Part shown: piece after piece, positions 42,515 through 51,740 of the stretch
How the letters are laid out: every line of letters begins with the position of its first letter
Numbering within the stretch: position 1 is the stretch's first letter
Origin: an uncultured Lachnospiraceae bacterium
GTDB taxonomy: Bacteria; Bacillota; Clostridia; Lachnospirales; Lachnospiraceae
Assembly (NCBI GenBank): GCA_947367855.1
Contig: CANBFE010000018.1
Span: 12,860 to 76,859, forward strand
Reading direction: 5' to 3'
Length of the DNA stretch: 64,000 nucleotides
The notes under the pieces: model-generated
What the model was told of the DNA's origin: nothing
What the model saw: the letters and a program-made list of their open reading frames with translations, nothing else
Database searches by the model: none
Translations under genes and position numbers: made by a program

Positions 42515-43753
42515 ATGAGAATAGCGTTAATGACAAATAATTACAAACCTGTGGTGGGAGGCGTGCCCATTTCCATTGAGAGACTGGCAGGAGGGCTGAA
42601 GGAACTGGGGCATGAGGTGACGATTTTTGCGCCTACCTACAGAGAGGCGGATTTTCCGGAGGGAAGCCCGGAGCAGGACGTGTTCCGTTATTCCACCTGT
42701 CTGAACCGCTTTGTGGGTGGCATCGTCCTGCCCAATCCCTTTGATCTGCGGATTGAAAGGGAGTTCCGGAAGCAGCGCTATGATATCATTCATGTGCACC
42801 ATCCCATGCTCATCGGCAGGACGGCAGTGTACCTGTCCCGGAAGTATTGCGTTCCTCTGGTATTTACATACCATACCAGATATGAGCAGTATGTGCGCAG
42901 TTATACCAAAGGCATGCTGAAGATGGACCGCATTATGCCGCTGTATCTGCGCAGGTTCCTGCGGCACTGCGATTTCGTGTTTGCGCCCACGGAGGGGATG
43001 CAGGAATATCTGACGGATACCTGCAAAGTGCGGCGGTCCAGGACGGGAATCCTTCCCACGGGCATTGAGCGGAAAAATTTTGACATTGATCCGGAAGAAG
43101 GCAGGAGCATCCGCAGACAGTACGGCGGGGAGAAGATTCCTTTCCTGCTCACCGTGTCCAGAATGGCGGGTGAGAAAAATGTGGGATTCCTTCTGGAGAG
43201 CCTGGCCCGGGTGAAAGCTCTGTACGGGAAGCCGTTCCGTATGCTGATGGTGGGAGACGGGCCGGACAGGGAGGCGCTGCGCAGGCGCAGTGAGGAACTG
43301 GGACTGGGGGATACCGTGGTCTTTGCCGGGGCGGTTCCCAATCAGGAGATTGCGCCTTATTTTAAGGCTGCGGACGGCTTTCTGTTCGCGTCCAAGACAG
43401 AGACGCAGGGCATTGTGGTACTGGAAGCTTTCGCGGGAGCCACGCCTGTGATCGCTGTGAGGGCTTCCGGAGTGGAAGACCTGGTGGATGACGGGGTGAA
43501 CGGGATTCTGACTGAGGAGGACAGCAGGGAGTATGCGGAGAAGGTGACGGTATTTCTGGAGAGTCTGGATTCGGACTGCTGTGCCGGACAGTCTCAGGAG
43601 GCCTACAGGCAGATGTCGGCCAATGCCTACCGAAAAGGTGTCCTTTACCGTGAAGAAGCAGTTGCGCTGAAAGCAGTTCATTATTATAATAGTGTTATTG
43701 CGGAAAACGCAATGCAGAAAAAACGGAATATCCGGCTGCTGCCTGCAGGCTGA
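42515..43753 (+). CDS. GT4 glycosyltransferase, probably glycolipid-forming
   Basis: The product is 412 residues with two Rossmann domains. The N-terminal part opens MRIALMTNNYKPVVGGVPIS and includes FTYHTRYEQYV. The C-terminal half carries SRMAGEKN, MVGDGPDREALR and KTETQGIVVLEAF, in which the two Glu of the E-x7-E motif contact the nucleotide sugar. The VGGVPIS start and HTRYEQY stretch resemble diacylglycerol glucosyltransferases, which build membrane anchors, but a different lipid or polymer acceptor is possible. It is cytosolic and membrane-associated by family habit. It follows DedA closely. Confidence 0.85.
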   Translation: MRIALMTNNYKPVVGGVPISIERLAGGLKELGHEVTIFAPTYREADFPEGSPEQDVFRYSTCLNRFVGGIVLPNPFDLRIEREFRKQRYDIIHVHHPMLIGRTAVYLSRKYCVPLVFTYHTRYEQYVRSYTKGMLKMDRIMPLYLRRFLRHCDFVFAPTEGMQEYLTDTCKVRRSRTGILPTGIERKNFDIDPEEGRSIRRQYGGEKIPFLLTVSRMAGEKNVGFLLESLARVKALYGKPFRMLMVGDGPDREALRRRSEELGLGDTVVFAGAVPNQEIAPYFKAADGFLFASKTETQGIVVLEAFAGATPVIAVRASGVEDLVDDGVNGILTEEDSREYAEKVTVFLESLDSDCCAGQSQEAYRQMSANAYRKGVLYREEAVALKAVHYYNSVIAENAMQKKRNIRLLPAG

Positions 43754-43970
43754 ATTCTGATGCTGCGCTGCCTTCCCACGGGGCCTGACAGCCACGGCGA
43801 GCGTGCGGGCCGGGATGCGCCAGAGTATGCATGATTTTACGAAAGAACCGTGTTTTGCCTGAGGGAGAAAAGCCCCTGCCCGGAAAGACGGGGCAGAAGG
43901 CAGACAGTGGAAAAAGCGCAGCGGGAATGTGGGAGCCGGAGTCCGTATGAGGGAAAAGGGAGGACATCAT

Positions 43971-44681
43971 ATGGAACAAAATTACCACATCCTTGTAGTG
44001 GAGGACGACAAGGCGATTCGGGAGGGCGTTGAGATCTACCTGAAGAATCAGGGATACAGGGTATTCCAGGCGGCAAACGGAGCGGAGGGCCTGAAAGTCA
44101 TCGAGAGCGAGGAGATCCACCTTGCCATCGTTGACATTATGATGCCGGTTATGGACGGCGTAACCATGCTGATGAAACTCCGTTCAAAGGAATATGAATT
44201 TCCGGTAATCATGCTGTCTGCCAAGTCCGAGGAAGTGGATAAGATCATGGGACTGAATATGGGAGCAGACGATTATGTTACCAAGCCTTTCACGCCTCTG
44301 GAGCTTCTGGCCAGGGTGAATTCCCATTTGCGCAGGTATTCCAAGTATCTGTCGGCCCTGAAGGAGGACGGAAGCAAGGATCATATTTATACCATAGGCG
44401 GCCTGGAGCTGAACGAGGATACCGTGGAGGTCAGCGTGGACGGGGAGCCGGTAAAGCTGACGCCCATGGAGTTTAAGATCGTGCAGCTGCTGATCAAGAA
44501 TCCGGGGAGGGTTTTTTCCGCGGATGAGATTTACGAGCGCATCTGGAACGAGAAGGCGGTGAATACGGATACCATCATGGTGCATGTGCGGAATATCCGG
44601 GAGAAAATCGAGATCGATCCCAAGAATCCCAAGTATCTGAAGGTGGTATGGGGCGTCGGGTATAAAATCGACAGACAGTGA
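43971..44681 (+). CDS. OmpR-family response regulator
   Basis: The product is 236 residues. The receiver has VVEDDK, phosphoacceptor Asp55 (LAIVDIMMPVMDG), MLSAK and the KPF switch lysine. The C-terminal winged helix (LTPMEFKIVQLLIKNPGRVF, TIMVHVRNIREKIE, VWGVGYKID) is the OmpR/PhoB type. GGGAGGA is well placed before ATG 43971; a longer reading from 43929 lacks support. The large histidine kinase begins 135 bases downstream and is the cognate sensor. Target genes are not evident. Confidence 0.95.
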   Translation: MEQNYHILVVEDDKAIREGVEIYLKNQGYRVFQAANGAEGLKVIESEEIHLAIVDIMMPVMDGVTMLMKLRSKEYEFPVIMLSAKSEEVDKIMGLNMGADDYVTKPFTPLELLARVNSHLRRYSKYLSALKEDGSKDHIYTIGGLELNEDTVEVSVDGEPVKLTPMEFKIVQLLIKNPGRVFSADEIYERIWNEKAVNTDTIMVHVRNIREKIEIDPKNPKYLKVVWGVGYKIDRQ

Positions 44682-44816
44682 GTCATTTTGACTTATGACG
44701 GAAATGACACGGCGGCAAATAGGTTGGGAAGAGGCTGCCGCATTAAGGGGCGTAGAATTTCCTAATGCGACAGCACCAATATGCGCCGGAAGAGCGGGAA
44801 TCATCGGGAGGGGAAT

Positions 44817-47387
44817 ATGGGACTGTTCGGAAAGAAGAAAAAAGAGGCGGAATCGGTGGAGCAGATACCTTTTCGGGAAGAAAAAAAGCAGAAAGAGGGG
44901 CTGATGAGGAGGCTGTGGCGTGAGAAGCCCTGGCTGTCCAGGGGACTGGCGGTGTCTCTGGTCTGCGGCATGATTTTTTCCGGTTTCTACGGCATATTTC
45001 AGGCCGGGGCGGAGCGGTATCAGGACAGTCCCACAGACAGCACCGAGAGCATTGCCTGGCTTTACCAGAGCTGCTACCTGCTCTACCGGGATCTGTACAA
45101 TTCCAGACAGGGGGAAACGGCGGGCTATCAGGACATCTACCTGGAGGCCATGGAGGGATATCAGTGGCTGCTGAATAGGAAGAAGGTTGAAAATTACAGG
45201 AATTTTCTGGATTTACTGATGGAGTCCGGGCAGGAGGATACAGCCGTGTCGGAGTCTGCCGATGATTTCCCGGAAGGGGAGGCTGACCCTGCGCTTCTGG
45301 AGGAGCTGCTGAATGAATACGAGAGTATGGGACTGGTGGACCCGGAATGGGTGGAGGAGTACAGGGAGGGAAATCTGGCCTATCTTCTGGACAGCGGGGA
45401 ATGCGCTGACCTGGAGATGGAACTGGAGCGGTTCGGGAATTATTTTCTGTCCCTGGAAAGCAGTTTCCGGGAGCTGAATCTGTGTTATGACTATCTGATT
45501 GAAGATCATTCCACAGGTACATTTCTGACAAATATGTCAGAGGAGGATCTGAGTCTGGGCAGCGAAAATAAATATTTTTCCATCAGTTTCCGTTTCGACA
45601 AGGCCGGAAATGTGACCGTGGGGGATGCTGTCGGCGGAAGCGATGCCGGCGCGGTGCGGAAGGCCGGCAATGAGGTGATCAGGGATAACCTGGTGAAGAC
45701 CCAGTTGGAGGAAACCATGGAGGTGTTCGGTCAGCACGGCAGGATTCGGACCCCTGCGGACTGCACGGTGACCTTTTCCGTCCCCGCCGAGGACTGGAAG
45801 GAACGGAGGGACTATTTCTATAAAGGAAGCCTGACGGCAGACGGAAACGGTCTGCAGTATTACAGCTGCAGCCGCACCTGGGGGAATGATTCCTATGCTT
45901 ATATGGATGCCGGAGCGGGAGGGATATTGCTTTTGTGCATGCTGATCATGGCTTTGCTTGGCTGTTTCCTGCCTGTGATGGGGAAGACAAAGCCCTGGCA
46001 GGAGGAAAAGCTGTGCAGAGCGCCCTTTGAACTGGTGCTTCTGCTTGGGGTTCTTCTCACCGCTCTGGCGGAGGTTATCGTCAATATGGTGGCCTATGTG
46101 GCCAGCGGCGAGGCAGGGGGGGCGTTTCAGGGGTATATGGGATGTTCCGGGGAAACGGCGGATCTTTTTATCTCCCTGTGGAACCTGGCTGTGCTGACCG
46201 GATTTTTCTTCTGCTGTTGGTATGTGGGAGTCTGCGCCAGGGCTCTGGGCGAACTGGGCCTGAGAGACTATATAAGGCGGCGAAGCCTGGTCTACCGCTT
46301 TTTCCCTTATACGAGGGGAAGAGCCAGGGACATCTATGAATCGGTGGCTCATATGGACCTGACACGGAATGCAAATAAAACGATAATCAAGCTGTTGGTG
46401 ATCAACGCCCTGATTCTGTTCGGCATCAGCTGTTTCTGGGTGGGAGGATTTGCCATTACTGTGGTCTATTCCCTTGTGCTGTATGTGATACTGCGGAGAT
46501 ATGTCAGTGAACTGCAGCAGCGTTACCGGATTCTCCTGCGGGCTGTGGACGAGATTGCCCAGGGGCGTCTGGATGTGGTCATAAATGAAGACCTGGGCGT
46601 GTTTGAACCCTTCCGGGAGCAGGTTTACAAGATTCAGGACGGACTTCAGAAGGCGGTGGATACGGAGGTGCGCAGTCAGCGCATGAAGGTGGAACTGGTG
46701 ACCAACATGTCCCATGATTTAAAGACCCCCCTGACTGCCATTATCACTTACATTAACCTGCTGAAGGAAGAGGGAAATACGGAGGAACAGAGGCGGGAAT
46801 ATCTGGCCACCCTGGAGCGGAAGTCCCTGCGCCTGAAGAGTCTCATCGAGGATTTGTTTGAGTTCAGCAAGGCCAGTTCCCAGAACGTCACCCTGAATAT
46901 CATGGATGTGGACATCATGAACCTGGTGAAGCAGGTGGCCTTTGAAATGTCCGATAAACTGGGGGAATCCGGCCTGGATGTGCGGATGAATCTGACGGAG
47001 GAGAAGGTGGTTCTGCCCCTGGACAGCCAGAAGACTTACCGGATATACGAAAATCTGTTTGGAAATATTGCAAAATACGCACTTCCCGGCACCCGGGTCT
47101 ATGTGAACGGATTCCGCATCGACGATACCGTGGTGGTGACCCTGAAAAATATTTCCGCCCAGGAGATTACGGTGGATTCCTCGGAGCTGACGGAACGCTT
47201 TGTAAGAGGGGACTCTTCCCGGAACACGGAGGGCAGCGGCCTGGGGCTTGCCATTGCAAAGAGCTTCACGGAACTGCAGGGGGGCGTACTGGAACTGGAG
47301 GTGGACGGGGATTTATTTAAGGTGACCACTACCTGGCGCACGGCGGCCCAAAGCTCTTACCTGGAGATGCCTGTTCTGCACCTGTGA
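44817..47387 (+). CDS. Large membrane sensor histidine kinase
   Basis: The product is 856 residues. One transmembrane helix lies near residues 50-70, then comes a long extracellular domain (about 75-360) without a family I recognise. A cluster of about four to six helices follows (360-590). The HAMP-like linker leads to the HisKA box NMSHDLKTPLTAIITYINLL with the phosphoacceptor His, and a HATPase with GSGLGLAIAKSF. GGGAGGGG precedes the ATG. It pairs with the OmpR regulator just upstream. The big extracellular domain and multi-helix block suggest sensing of an envelope state or extracellular ligand. Confidence 0.9.
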   Translation: MGLFGKKKKEAESVEQIPFREEKKQKEGLMRRLWREKPWLSRGLAVSLVCGMIFSGFYGIFQAGAERYQDSPTDSTESIAWLYQSCYLLYRDLYNSRQGETAGYQDIYLEAMEGYQWLLNRKKVENYRNFLDLLMESGQEDTAVSESADDFPEGEADPALLEELLNEYESMGLVDPEWVEEYREGNLAYLLDSGECADLEMELERFGNYFLSLESSFRELNLCYDYLIEDHSTGTFLTNMSEEDLSLGSENKYFSISFRFDKAGNVTVGDAVGGSDAGAVRKAGNEVIRDNLVKTQLEETMEVFGQHGRIRTPADCTVTFSVPAEDWKERRDYFYKGSLTADGNGLQYYSCSRTWGNDSYAYMDAGAGGILLLCMLIMALLGCFLPVMGKTKPWQEEKLCRAPFELVLLLGVLLTALAEVIVNMVAYVASGEAGGAFQGYMGCSGETADLFISLWNLAVLTGFFFCCWYVGVCARALGELGLRDYIRRRSLVYRFFPYTRGRARDIYESVAHMDLTRNANKTIIKLLVINALILFGISCFWVGGFAITVVYSLVLYVILRRYVSELQQRYRILLRAVDEIAQGRLDVVINEDLGVFEPFREQVYKIQDGLQKAVDTEVRSQRMKVELVTNMSHDLKTPLTAIITYINLLKEEGNTEEQRREYLATLERKSLRLKSLIEDLFEFSKASSQNVTLNIMDVDIMNLVKQVAFEMSDKLGESGLDVRMNLTEEKVVLPLDSQKTYRIYENLFGNIAKYALPGTRVYVNGFRIDDTVVVTLKNISAQEITVDSSELTERFVRGDSSRNTEGSGLGLAIAKSFTELQGGVLELEVDGDLFKVTTTWRTAAQSSYLEMPVLHL

Positions 47388-47433
47388 AGGCATTCTGTGC
47401 GGAATTACGAAAATTGTTGTTTATAATTCAGAG

Positions 47434-47467
47434 AAAAACCGCCGTTATGGTGTATCCATAGCGGCGG
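47434..47467 (-). terminator. Intrinsic terminator of the flavodoxin/TetR operon
   Basis: On the minus strand CCGCCGCTATGG pairs with CCATAACGGCGG (one wobble) and is followed by TTTTT. It sits between two convergent units. Confidence 0.8.
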
Positions 47468-47484
47468 CATACAGAATCGCTTAC

Positions 47485-48012
47485 TTATTTTTCCAAATAC
47501 TCTAATAATGGAGCCAAATACTTCTTATCTGTCCAATCGCAATTTTGTCCTGCTGCACACATAAGGGCTTTCATCCATGGTTCATATGTACTTGGGTCTT
47601 TTTTTGCCACAGATTTCTGTAACATTTTGCATAAGGTTCTGTCTATGAAGTTCATTTTGCTTTCATTCCATGCGCCCCTCCCATAAAAAAGCGGAATATT
47701 GATTAAATCTCCCGTCAGATTATGCTCCTTAATTTCTGTAAACGCACTTTCATCATAAGGAGAAGCACCAACACACAATATAGCCATTTTCTTATTCTTG
47801 AATTTTTCAATATTCTTTTTCAAAAATGGCAAACCTGCTATTCCCGAAGCATATATACCACCGCAAAATATGACGGTTTCGTATTGTGCTACGTCATCTG
47901 CCGCCGCTTTCGCTACTTGTATACAACGAAAATCTGTCATATCCTGGAGCCATTCGGCGTATTTCTTTGTTGCCCCATACTTGGACTGATAAACAATAAT
48001 TCCCTTTTTCAT
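47485..48012 (-). CDS. Flavodoxin-like protein
   Basis: The product is 175 residues with a flavodoxin fold. The FMN phosphate loop is IVYQSKYGATKKYAEWL near the N-terminus, and FCGGIYASGIAGLPFL forms the second FMN loop. It resembles the flavodoxin-domain oxidoreductases often annotated as HemG-like, but anaerobic Firmicute members usually serve unknown reductive roles. Its start overlaps the end of the TetR-family gene by four bases, so the two are co-transcribed and the regulator probably controls it. Confidence 0.85.
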   Translation of the reverse strand: MKKGIIVYQSKYGATKKYAEWLQDMTDFRCIQVAKAAADDVAQYETVIFCGGIYASGIAGLPFLKKNIEKFKNKKMAILCVGASPYDESAFTEIKEHNLTGDLINIPLFYGRGAWNESKMNFIDRTLCKMLQKSVAKKDPSTYEPWMKALMCAAGQNCDWTDKKYLAPLLEYLEK

Positions 48013-48584
48013 AGTGGATTCCTTTCATATTCCAATGCCTGTTTCAAAAATGCTTCGCAGGCAGCTTCCTGCTGTGTATATATTTCGTCCATTGAAATTC
48101 CCGGTGTTGTTACGGAGAAGATAGTGCCAATGCCAATGGTATAAATTAACATATTCAAATGTAACTGTTTCGCCTGCTCTGCACTAATGTGCAGTTTATT
48201 GGCAATAAATTCAGCAGTTTGCGGATTGGCTTCCGATTGGTATAAATCATTCAACGAAGAAATCCCTTTCCTTTGGTGTAAAATAAAAATCCGAAATAAA
48301 TGGGGTTCATCTTGTGCTAACTGAATATACGTTTTTCCTGTGCTGCGAAACAAGTCATCTTTGTTAATGTGAGCCGTTACATATTCCTGTATGAAATATC
48401 TGACCTGTTCAACTACATCCTGCCGCAGACCATCCATGTTTTTACAATAGCTGTAAATAGGCTGTACAGAACACCCTATTTTTTCTGCAATGTTCTTTAC
48501 CATAACTTGTTCCATGCCGCTGTTTCTCGCAATTTCAAAAGCGGCATTAACAACCATTTCTTTTGTAATTCTTTGCTTTGGCAT
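48009..48584 (-). CDS. TetR-family transcriptional regulator
   Basis: The product is 191 residues. The N-terminal HTH is typical (ITKEMVVNAAFEIARNSGME, VKNIAEKIGCSVQPIYSYCKN). The C-terminal ligand domain is helical and unassigned. It heads an operon with a flavodoxin-like gene. A strong promoter and a perfect AT-rich operator lie upstream, the latter covering the expected transcription start, which fits autorepression. The ligand is unknown. Confidence 0.9.
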   Translation of the reverse strand: MPKQRITKEMVVNAAFEIARNSGMEQVMVKNIAEKIGCSVQPIYSYCKNMDGLRQDVVEQVRYFIQEYVTAHINKDDLFRSTGKTYIQLAQDEPHLFRIFILHQRKGISSLNDLYQSEANPQTAEFIANKLHISAEQAKQLHLNMLIYTIGIGTIFSVTTPGISMDEIYTQQEAACEAFLKQALEYERNPL

Positions 48585-48607
48585 TATGCGCTCTCCTTAT
48601 AATTCGG

Positions 48608-48661
48608 TTATATAAGTTATTTATATAAATTGATTATAGTATGCATGATGAGATTTGTCAA
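48608..48661 (-). promoter_or_regulatory. Promoter and palindromic operator of the TetR/flavodoxin operon
   Basis: On the minus strand TTGACA (48656-48661), 17 bases, TATAAT (48633-48638). Immediately downstream, TTATATAA is repeated around GTTAT at 48608-48628 to give a 21-bp palindrome-rich site over the start of transcription, as expected for TetR self-repression. Confidence 0.75.
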
Positions 48662-48679
48662 TCTCTATAAAAACAGTAC

Positions 48680-48707
48680 TTGCAAAATAGGAATAAACAT
48701 GTATAAT
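48680..48707 (+). promoter_or_regulatory. Promoter of the DeoR operon
   Basis: TTGCAA, 16 bases, TATAAT at 48702-48707, about 50 bases ahead of the DeoR start. Confidence 0.65.
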
Positions 48708-48757
48708 AAAATATAATCAAGAATAAACAATTGCAAACATGAAGAAAGAGGTTTATT

Positions 48758-49540
48758 ATGTTTATGGAAGAACGTCAAAAAGAGATTCTGAACAGGGTAA
48801 ACCGGACAGGACGAATCCTGGTATCGGAAATTCAGGAATGTTATCAGATATCTGCGGATTGCGCAAGGCGGGATTTAAGAATATTGGAGAGCAAAGGTCT
48901 GCTGCAGAGAACCCATGGCGGAGCCATTGCGGTTAATCCAAAGGAAATTTATCCCACGCCCACCTATAATCCAATAGAGATCAAGGAAATACAGACAGAT
49001 TATCTGGCGGTTGCCGGGAAAGCAATCGAATATATTGAAGACAGGGATGTCATTTATATTACCACATCTTTAGTGGGATATTATATGGCTGAACATCTGC
49101 CGGAGGAGTTATCCGTTACAGTCCTGACAAATTCCGTTACCATCGCGGAGGCGCTGCGGAAAAGAATAAATATATCCGTTATCTTATTGGGCGGGGAAAT
49201 GTCCCACCGCGGTCACTGCCATGATTTTTACACTGTTCAAATGGTAAAAAATATCCGGATGAATAAAGCGTTTTTGTCACATGCAGCATTGTCTCTGGAT
49301 TTCGGAGCCTCCATTCACGATCCCGCAGGGGTGGAATTTGGAAGAGCCGTTATGAGGAACAGCGGGATGAATATCGGGCTGTATCCGTCCAGGAAGATCG
49401 GAAAAAATTCCGTTCACTCGGTATGCCGGGTAAATGATTATGATCTGCTGATTACGGATAGTAATGTGTCCGAGGATTTTCTCATCCAGGCGGGAGAACT
49501 TGGCGTGGCTGTAGAGACGGTTGAGTTGAAGGGAGTATGA
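48758..49540 (+). CDS. DeoR-family transcriptional regulator
   Basis: The product is 260 residues. The N-terminal HTH (ILNRVNRTGRILVSEIQECY, CARRDLRILESKGLLQRTHG with the RRDL and RTHGG hallmarks) is followed by a sugar-phosphate sensing domain (VAGKAIEYIEDRDVIYITTS, LTNSVTIAEAL, VILLGGEM). Such regulators sense phosphosugars and repress catabolic operons. AAGAGG precedes the ATG. The kinase gene starts three bases after its stop and a PHP-domain gene overlaps the kinase, so the three form one operon. The controlling metabolite is unknown. Confidence 0.9.
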   Translation: MFMEERQKEILNRVNRTGRILVSEIQECYQISADCARRDLRILESKGLLQRTHGGAIAVNPKEIYPTPTYNPIEIKEIQTDYLAVAGKAIEYIEDRDVIYITTSLVGYYMAEHLPEELSVTVLTNSVTIAEALRKRINISVILLGGEMSHRGHCHDFYTVQMVKNIRMNKAFLSHAALSLDFGASIHDPAGVEFGRAVMRNSGMNIGLYPSRKIGKNSVHSVCRVNDYDLLITDSNVSEDFLIQAGELGVAVETVELKGV

Positions 49541-49543
49541 AAA

Positions 49544-50155
49544 ATGTATTGTATATTAGTGACAGGTATTCCGGCGGCAGGAAAAAGCACAATGGCAGAA
49601 GTCCTGTCAGAAAGACTGAAGCTGCCTGTTATTTCAAAGGATGCCATAAAAGAACTGCTGTTTGACCATGTTGGTTTCCGGTCCAGGGAGGAAAAAGTAA
49701 ATCTGGGAACTGCCGCTATGGAAATCATGTATTATGCGGCAGGCCAACTGATGAAGGCAGGACAGGCCTTTATTCTGGAGAATAATTTTGAATATGCGTC
49801 GGAACAGGGAATAAAACATCTCCTGGAAAAGCATCAGTATTCCGCGCTAACCATTACCCTGACTGGGGATTACAAAGTGATCTATCGTCGTTTTCTGGAA
49901 CGGGAGAGCAGTCCTGACAGGCACAGGGGGCATGTTGTGAATGACTGTTATCCGGAAAAGAACGAGAGTGGGCTGAAAACGCCAAAAACGATTTCTTATG
50001 AGGACTTTGTCCGCGGCATAGAACAGCGGGGATTTGATGCTTTTGCGGTTGACGGCAGACGGATTAAAGTTGACACAACAGATTTTTCAAAAATAAACAG
50101 GGAAGAACTGTTTTCACAGATTGCGGCGTGGAAGGAGGAAAACCTGCATGACTGA
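49544..50155 (+). CDS. Zeta-toxin-like P-loop kinase
   Basis: The product is 203 residues. The Walker A motif is TGIPAAGKST near residue 8, followed by VISKDAIKELLF where Asp is the probable catalytic acid of this kinase group, and a lid with RRFLERESSPDRHRGH. The AAA_33/zeta-like fold covers small-molecule kinases and is widespread; the lack of an antitoxin partner argues against a true zeta toxin. The DeoR regulator upstream and PHP phosphatase downstream suggest phosphorylation of a sugar or nucleoside-like compound. It overlaps the PHP gene by eight bases. Confidence 0.85.
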   Translation: MYCILVTGIPAAGKSTMAEVLSERLKLPVISKDAIKELLFDHVGFRSREEKVNLGTAAMEIMYYAAGQLMKAGQAFILENNFEYASEQGIKHLLEKHQYSALTITLTGDYKVIYRRFLERESSPDRHRGHVVNDCYPEKNESGLKTPKTISYEDFVRGIEQRGFDAFAVDGRRIKVDTTDFSKINREELFSQIAAWKEENLHD

Positions 50156-50939
50156 TGCGCATGTTCATTTGGAAAAAGGTGATTATTCGGTAGAATGGAT
50201 AGAACAGTTTATAGAGTATGCCATACAAAGAAATATAGACGAGATTTTCTTTGTTGAACATACCCATATCTTCAAAGAATGTCATAATCTATATAATGAG
50301 ATGTCTGTATATAATGAATATCAGAAAAACTGGTATCAAAGGAAAAAGGAACAGGCGCGCCCTCTAAAGGATTATATAGATTATATTGAAAAGCTAAAAC
50401 ATATGGATTTTCCCATACGTTTGAAATTTGGTCTGGAAGTATGCTATTCTCCAGAACATGAGATTGACATTGCGCAGCTAAAACAAATGTATTCTTTTGA
50501 CTTTTTAGTCGGATCAATTCACTTTATTGATGGATGGGCATTCAGCCATTTGAAACAGCGTTGGGACAGGAAGGATTATGACGTGGATAAACTGTATGAA
50601 AGGTATTATGGGCTCATGCTGTCATTAGTGAACAGCGGCCTGTTTTCAGGTCTGGCGCATCCCCAGTCATTACAGTGCTATGGGGCATATCCGCAAAAGG
50701 ATTTCAGACCAGTTTATTTACAGCTTGCACAGGCGCTTTGTTCAAATGATATGTATATTGAAGAAAGCAGCGGGTTGGCGATTCATTATGGTGATAAGCG
50801 GTTAGGAATGAATGCGGATATGCTGAAGTGTATGGTAAAGTGTAATGTTCCGGTTCTGACAGCCTCGGATGCCCACTCGCCGCAGAATGTCGGTTTATAT
50901 GTGAAAGAAATGAATGACCTGATTCAGGGCTGTGGGTGA
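50148..50939 (+). CDS. PHP-domain phosphoesterase (histidinol-phosphatase-like)
   Basis: The product is 263 residues. Metal-binding motifs of the PHP fold are visible: DAHVHLE at the N-terminus, FFVEHTH, FGLEVCY, VGSIHFID, GLAHPQSL and TASDAHSPQNVG at the end. These give the trinuclear site used to hydrolyse phosphomonoesters. It resembles HisK-type histidinol phosphatases, but no histidine genes are nearby. Together with the kinase just upstream it may act on the compound sensed by the DeoR regulator. AAGGAGG lies nine bases ahead of ATG 50148. Confidence 0.85.
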   Translation: MTDAHVHLEKGDYSVEWIEQFIEYAIQRNIDEIFFVEHTHIFKECHNLYNEMSVYNEYQKNWYQRKKEQARPLKDYIDYIEKLKHMDFPIRLKFGLEVCYSPEHEIDIAQLKQMYSFDFLVGSIHFIDGWAFSHLKQRWDRKDYDVDKLYERYYGLMLSLVNSGLFSGLAHPQSLQCYGAYPQKDFRPVYLQLAQALCSNDMYIEESSGLAIHYGDKRLGMNADMLKCMVKCNVPVLTASDAHSPQNVGLYVKEMNDLIQGCG

Positions 50940-50983
50940 AACTGCGGCGTGGGATTTTCAGGAAGAATTTTATGGGGGATGAG

Positions 50984-51565
50984 ATGGATATCATTACAGA
51001 GAAAAGACAGATCAGAAAGAAGATAATGGCTGCCAGGGATGCAATGAGCGCGGAAGAGCGGGCCAGGGGCTCTCTGCTGCTGACGGAGCGGATTCTGGGG
51101 CATCAGTGGTATTACAGGGCGGAGATACTGCTGTGTTTTGTCAGCTATGGCAGCGAGATTTCCACTGGGGCGATTCTGGAGGAGGCGCTTCGGGCAGGGA
51201 AAATCGTTTTTGTGCCGAAAGTTCTTTCTTCGGGGCAGGAGACGCCCCAAATGCAGTTTTTCAAAATCAGTTCCCTGGATGAACTGGTGCCGGGATATCG
51301 GGGCATTCCGGAACCTGCAGGTACCACGGAAGCATATCCGTACTCCCGGGAGGCTGCGGAGCGAACGCTGATGCTGATGCCCGGAGCGGCATTTGACCTG
51401 TACCGCACCCGCCTGGGATACGGCAAGGGCTTTTATGACAGATACCTGGCAGACAGACCGGCGCTGCAGGAACGCACGATTGCCGTGGGATACCGGTGCC
51501 AGATGGCGGAGAAACTTCCCCGGCAGGACACGGATATCCGGCCTGTCCAGGTGATCTGCGTTTAA
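50984..51565 (+). CDS. 5-formyltetrahydrofolate cyclo-ligase
   Basis: The product is 193 residues. It converts 5-formyl-THF to 5,10-methenyl-THF with ATP. The family hallmarks are KRQIRKKIMAARDAMS at the N-terminus, YGSEISTGAILEEAL, and the C-terminal LMPGAAFDLYRTRLGYGKGFYDRYL, whose RLGYGKGFYDRY is the ATP-binding signature. ATG 50984 has GGGGGA close upstream; ATG 50972 with AGGAAG is equally possible. It probably follows the PHP gene in the same transcript, though the functions are unrelated. Confidence 0.95.
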   Translation: MDIITEKRQIRKKIMAARDAMSAEERARGSLLLTERILGHQWYYRAEILLCFVSYGSEISTGAILEEALRAGKIVFVPKVLSSGQETPQMQFFKISSLDELVPGYRGIPEPAGTTEAYPYSREAAERTLMLMPGAAFDLYRTRLGYGKGFYDRYLADRPALQERTIAVGYRCQMAEKLPRQDTDIRPVQVICV

Positions 51566-51700
51566 CTGCATTTCCGGTATTATCCGCGGGCTGCATACGG
51601 AAGAGGCAGTACGGTTCGGAACAGCCGAATCCTGTGGGGAGGATAACCCGGTCAGTACCTTCTCTCTGTATAATTTTACAGAAAACATACAAACTATATT

Positions 51701-51731
51701 TTGACATATCTATTGACCTTTTTGGTATAAA
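51701..51731 (+). promoter_or_regulatory. Possible promoter of the AbiE pair
   Basis: TTGACA (51701-51706), 19 bases, TATAAA (51726-51731). The spacer is longer than ideal. A start here would place the first ATG (51741) almost at the 5' end of the mRNA, which favours an internal start codon for the antitoxin. Confidence 0.45.
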
Positions 51732-51740
51732 TATAGTAGT

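Noticed and set aside
49544..50155. Zeta toxin of a toxin-antitoxin pair
   Set aside because: No epsilon-like antitoxin; the neighbours are a DeoR regulator and PHP phosphatase, so a metabolic kinase is more likely.
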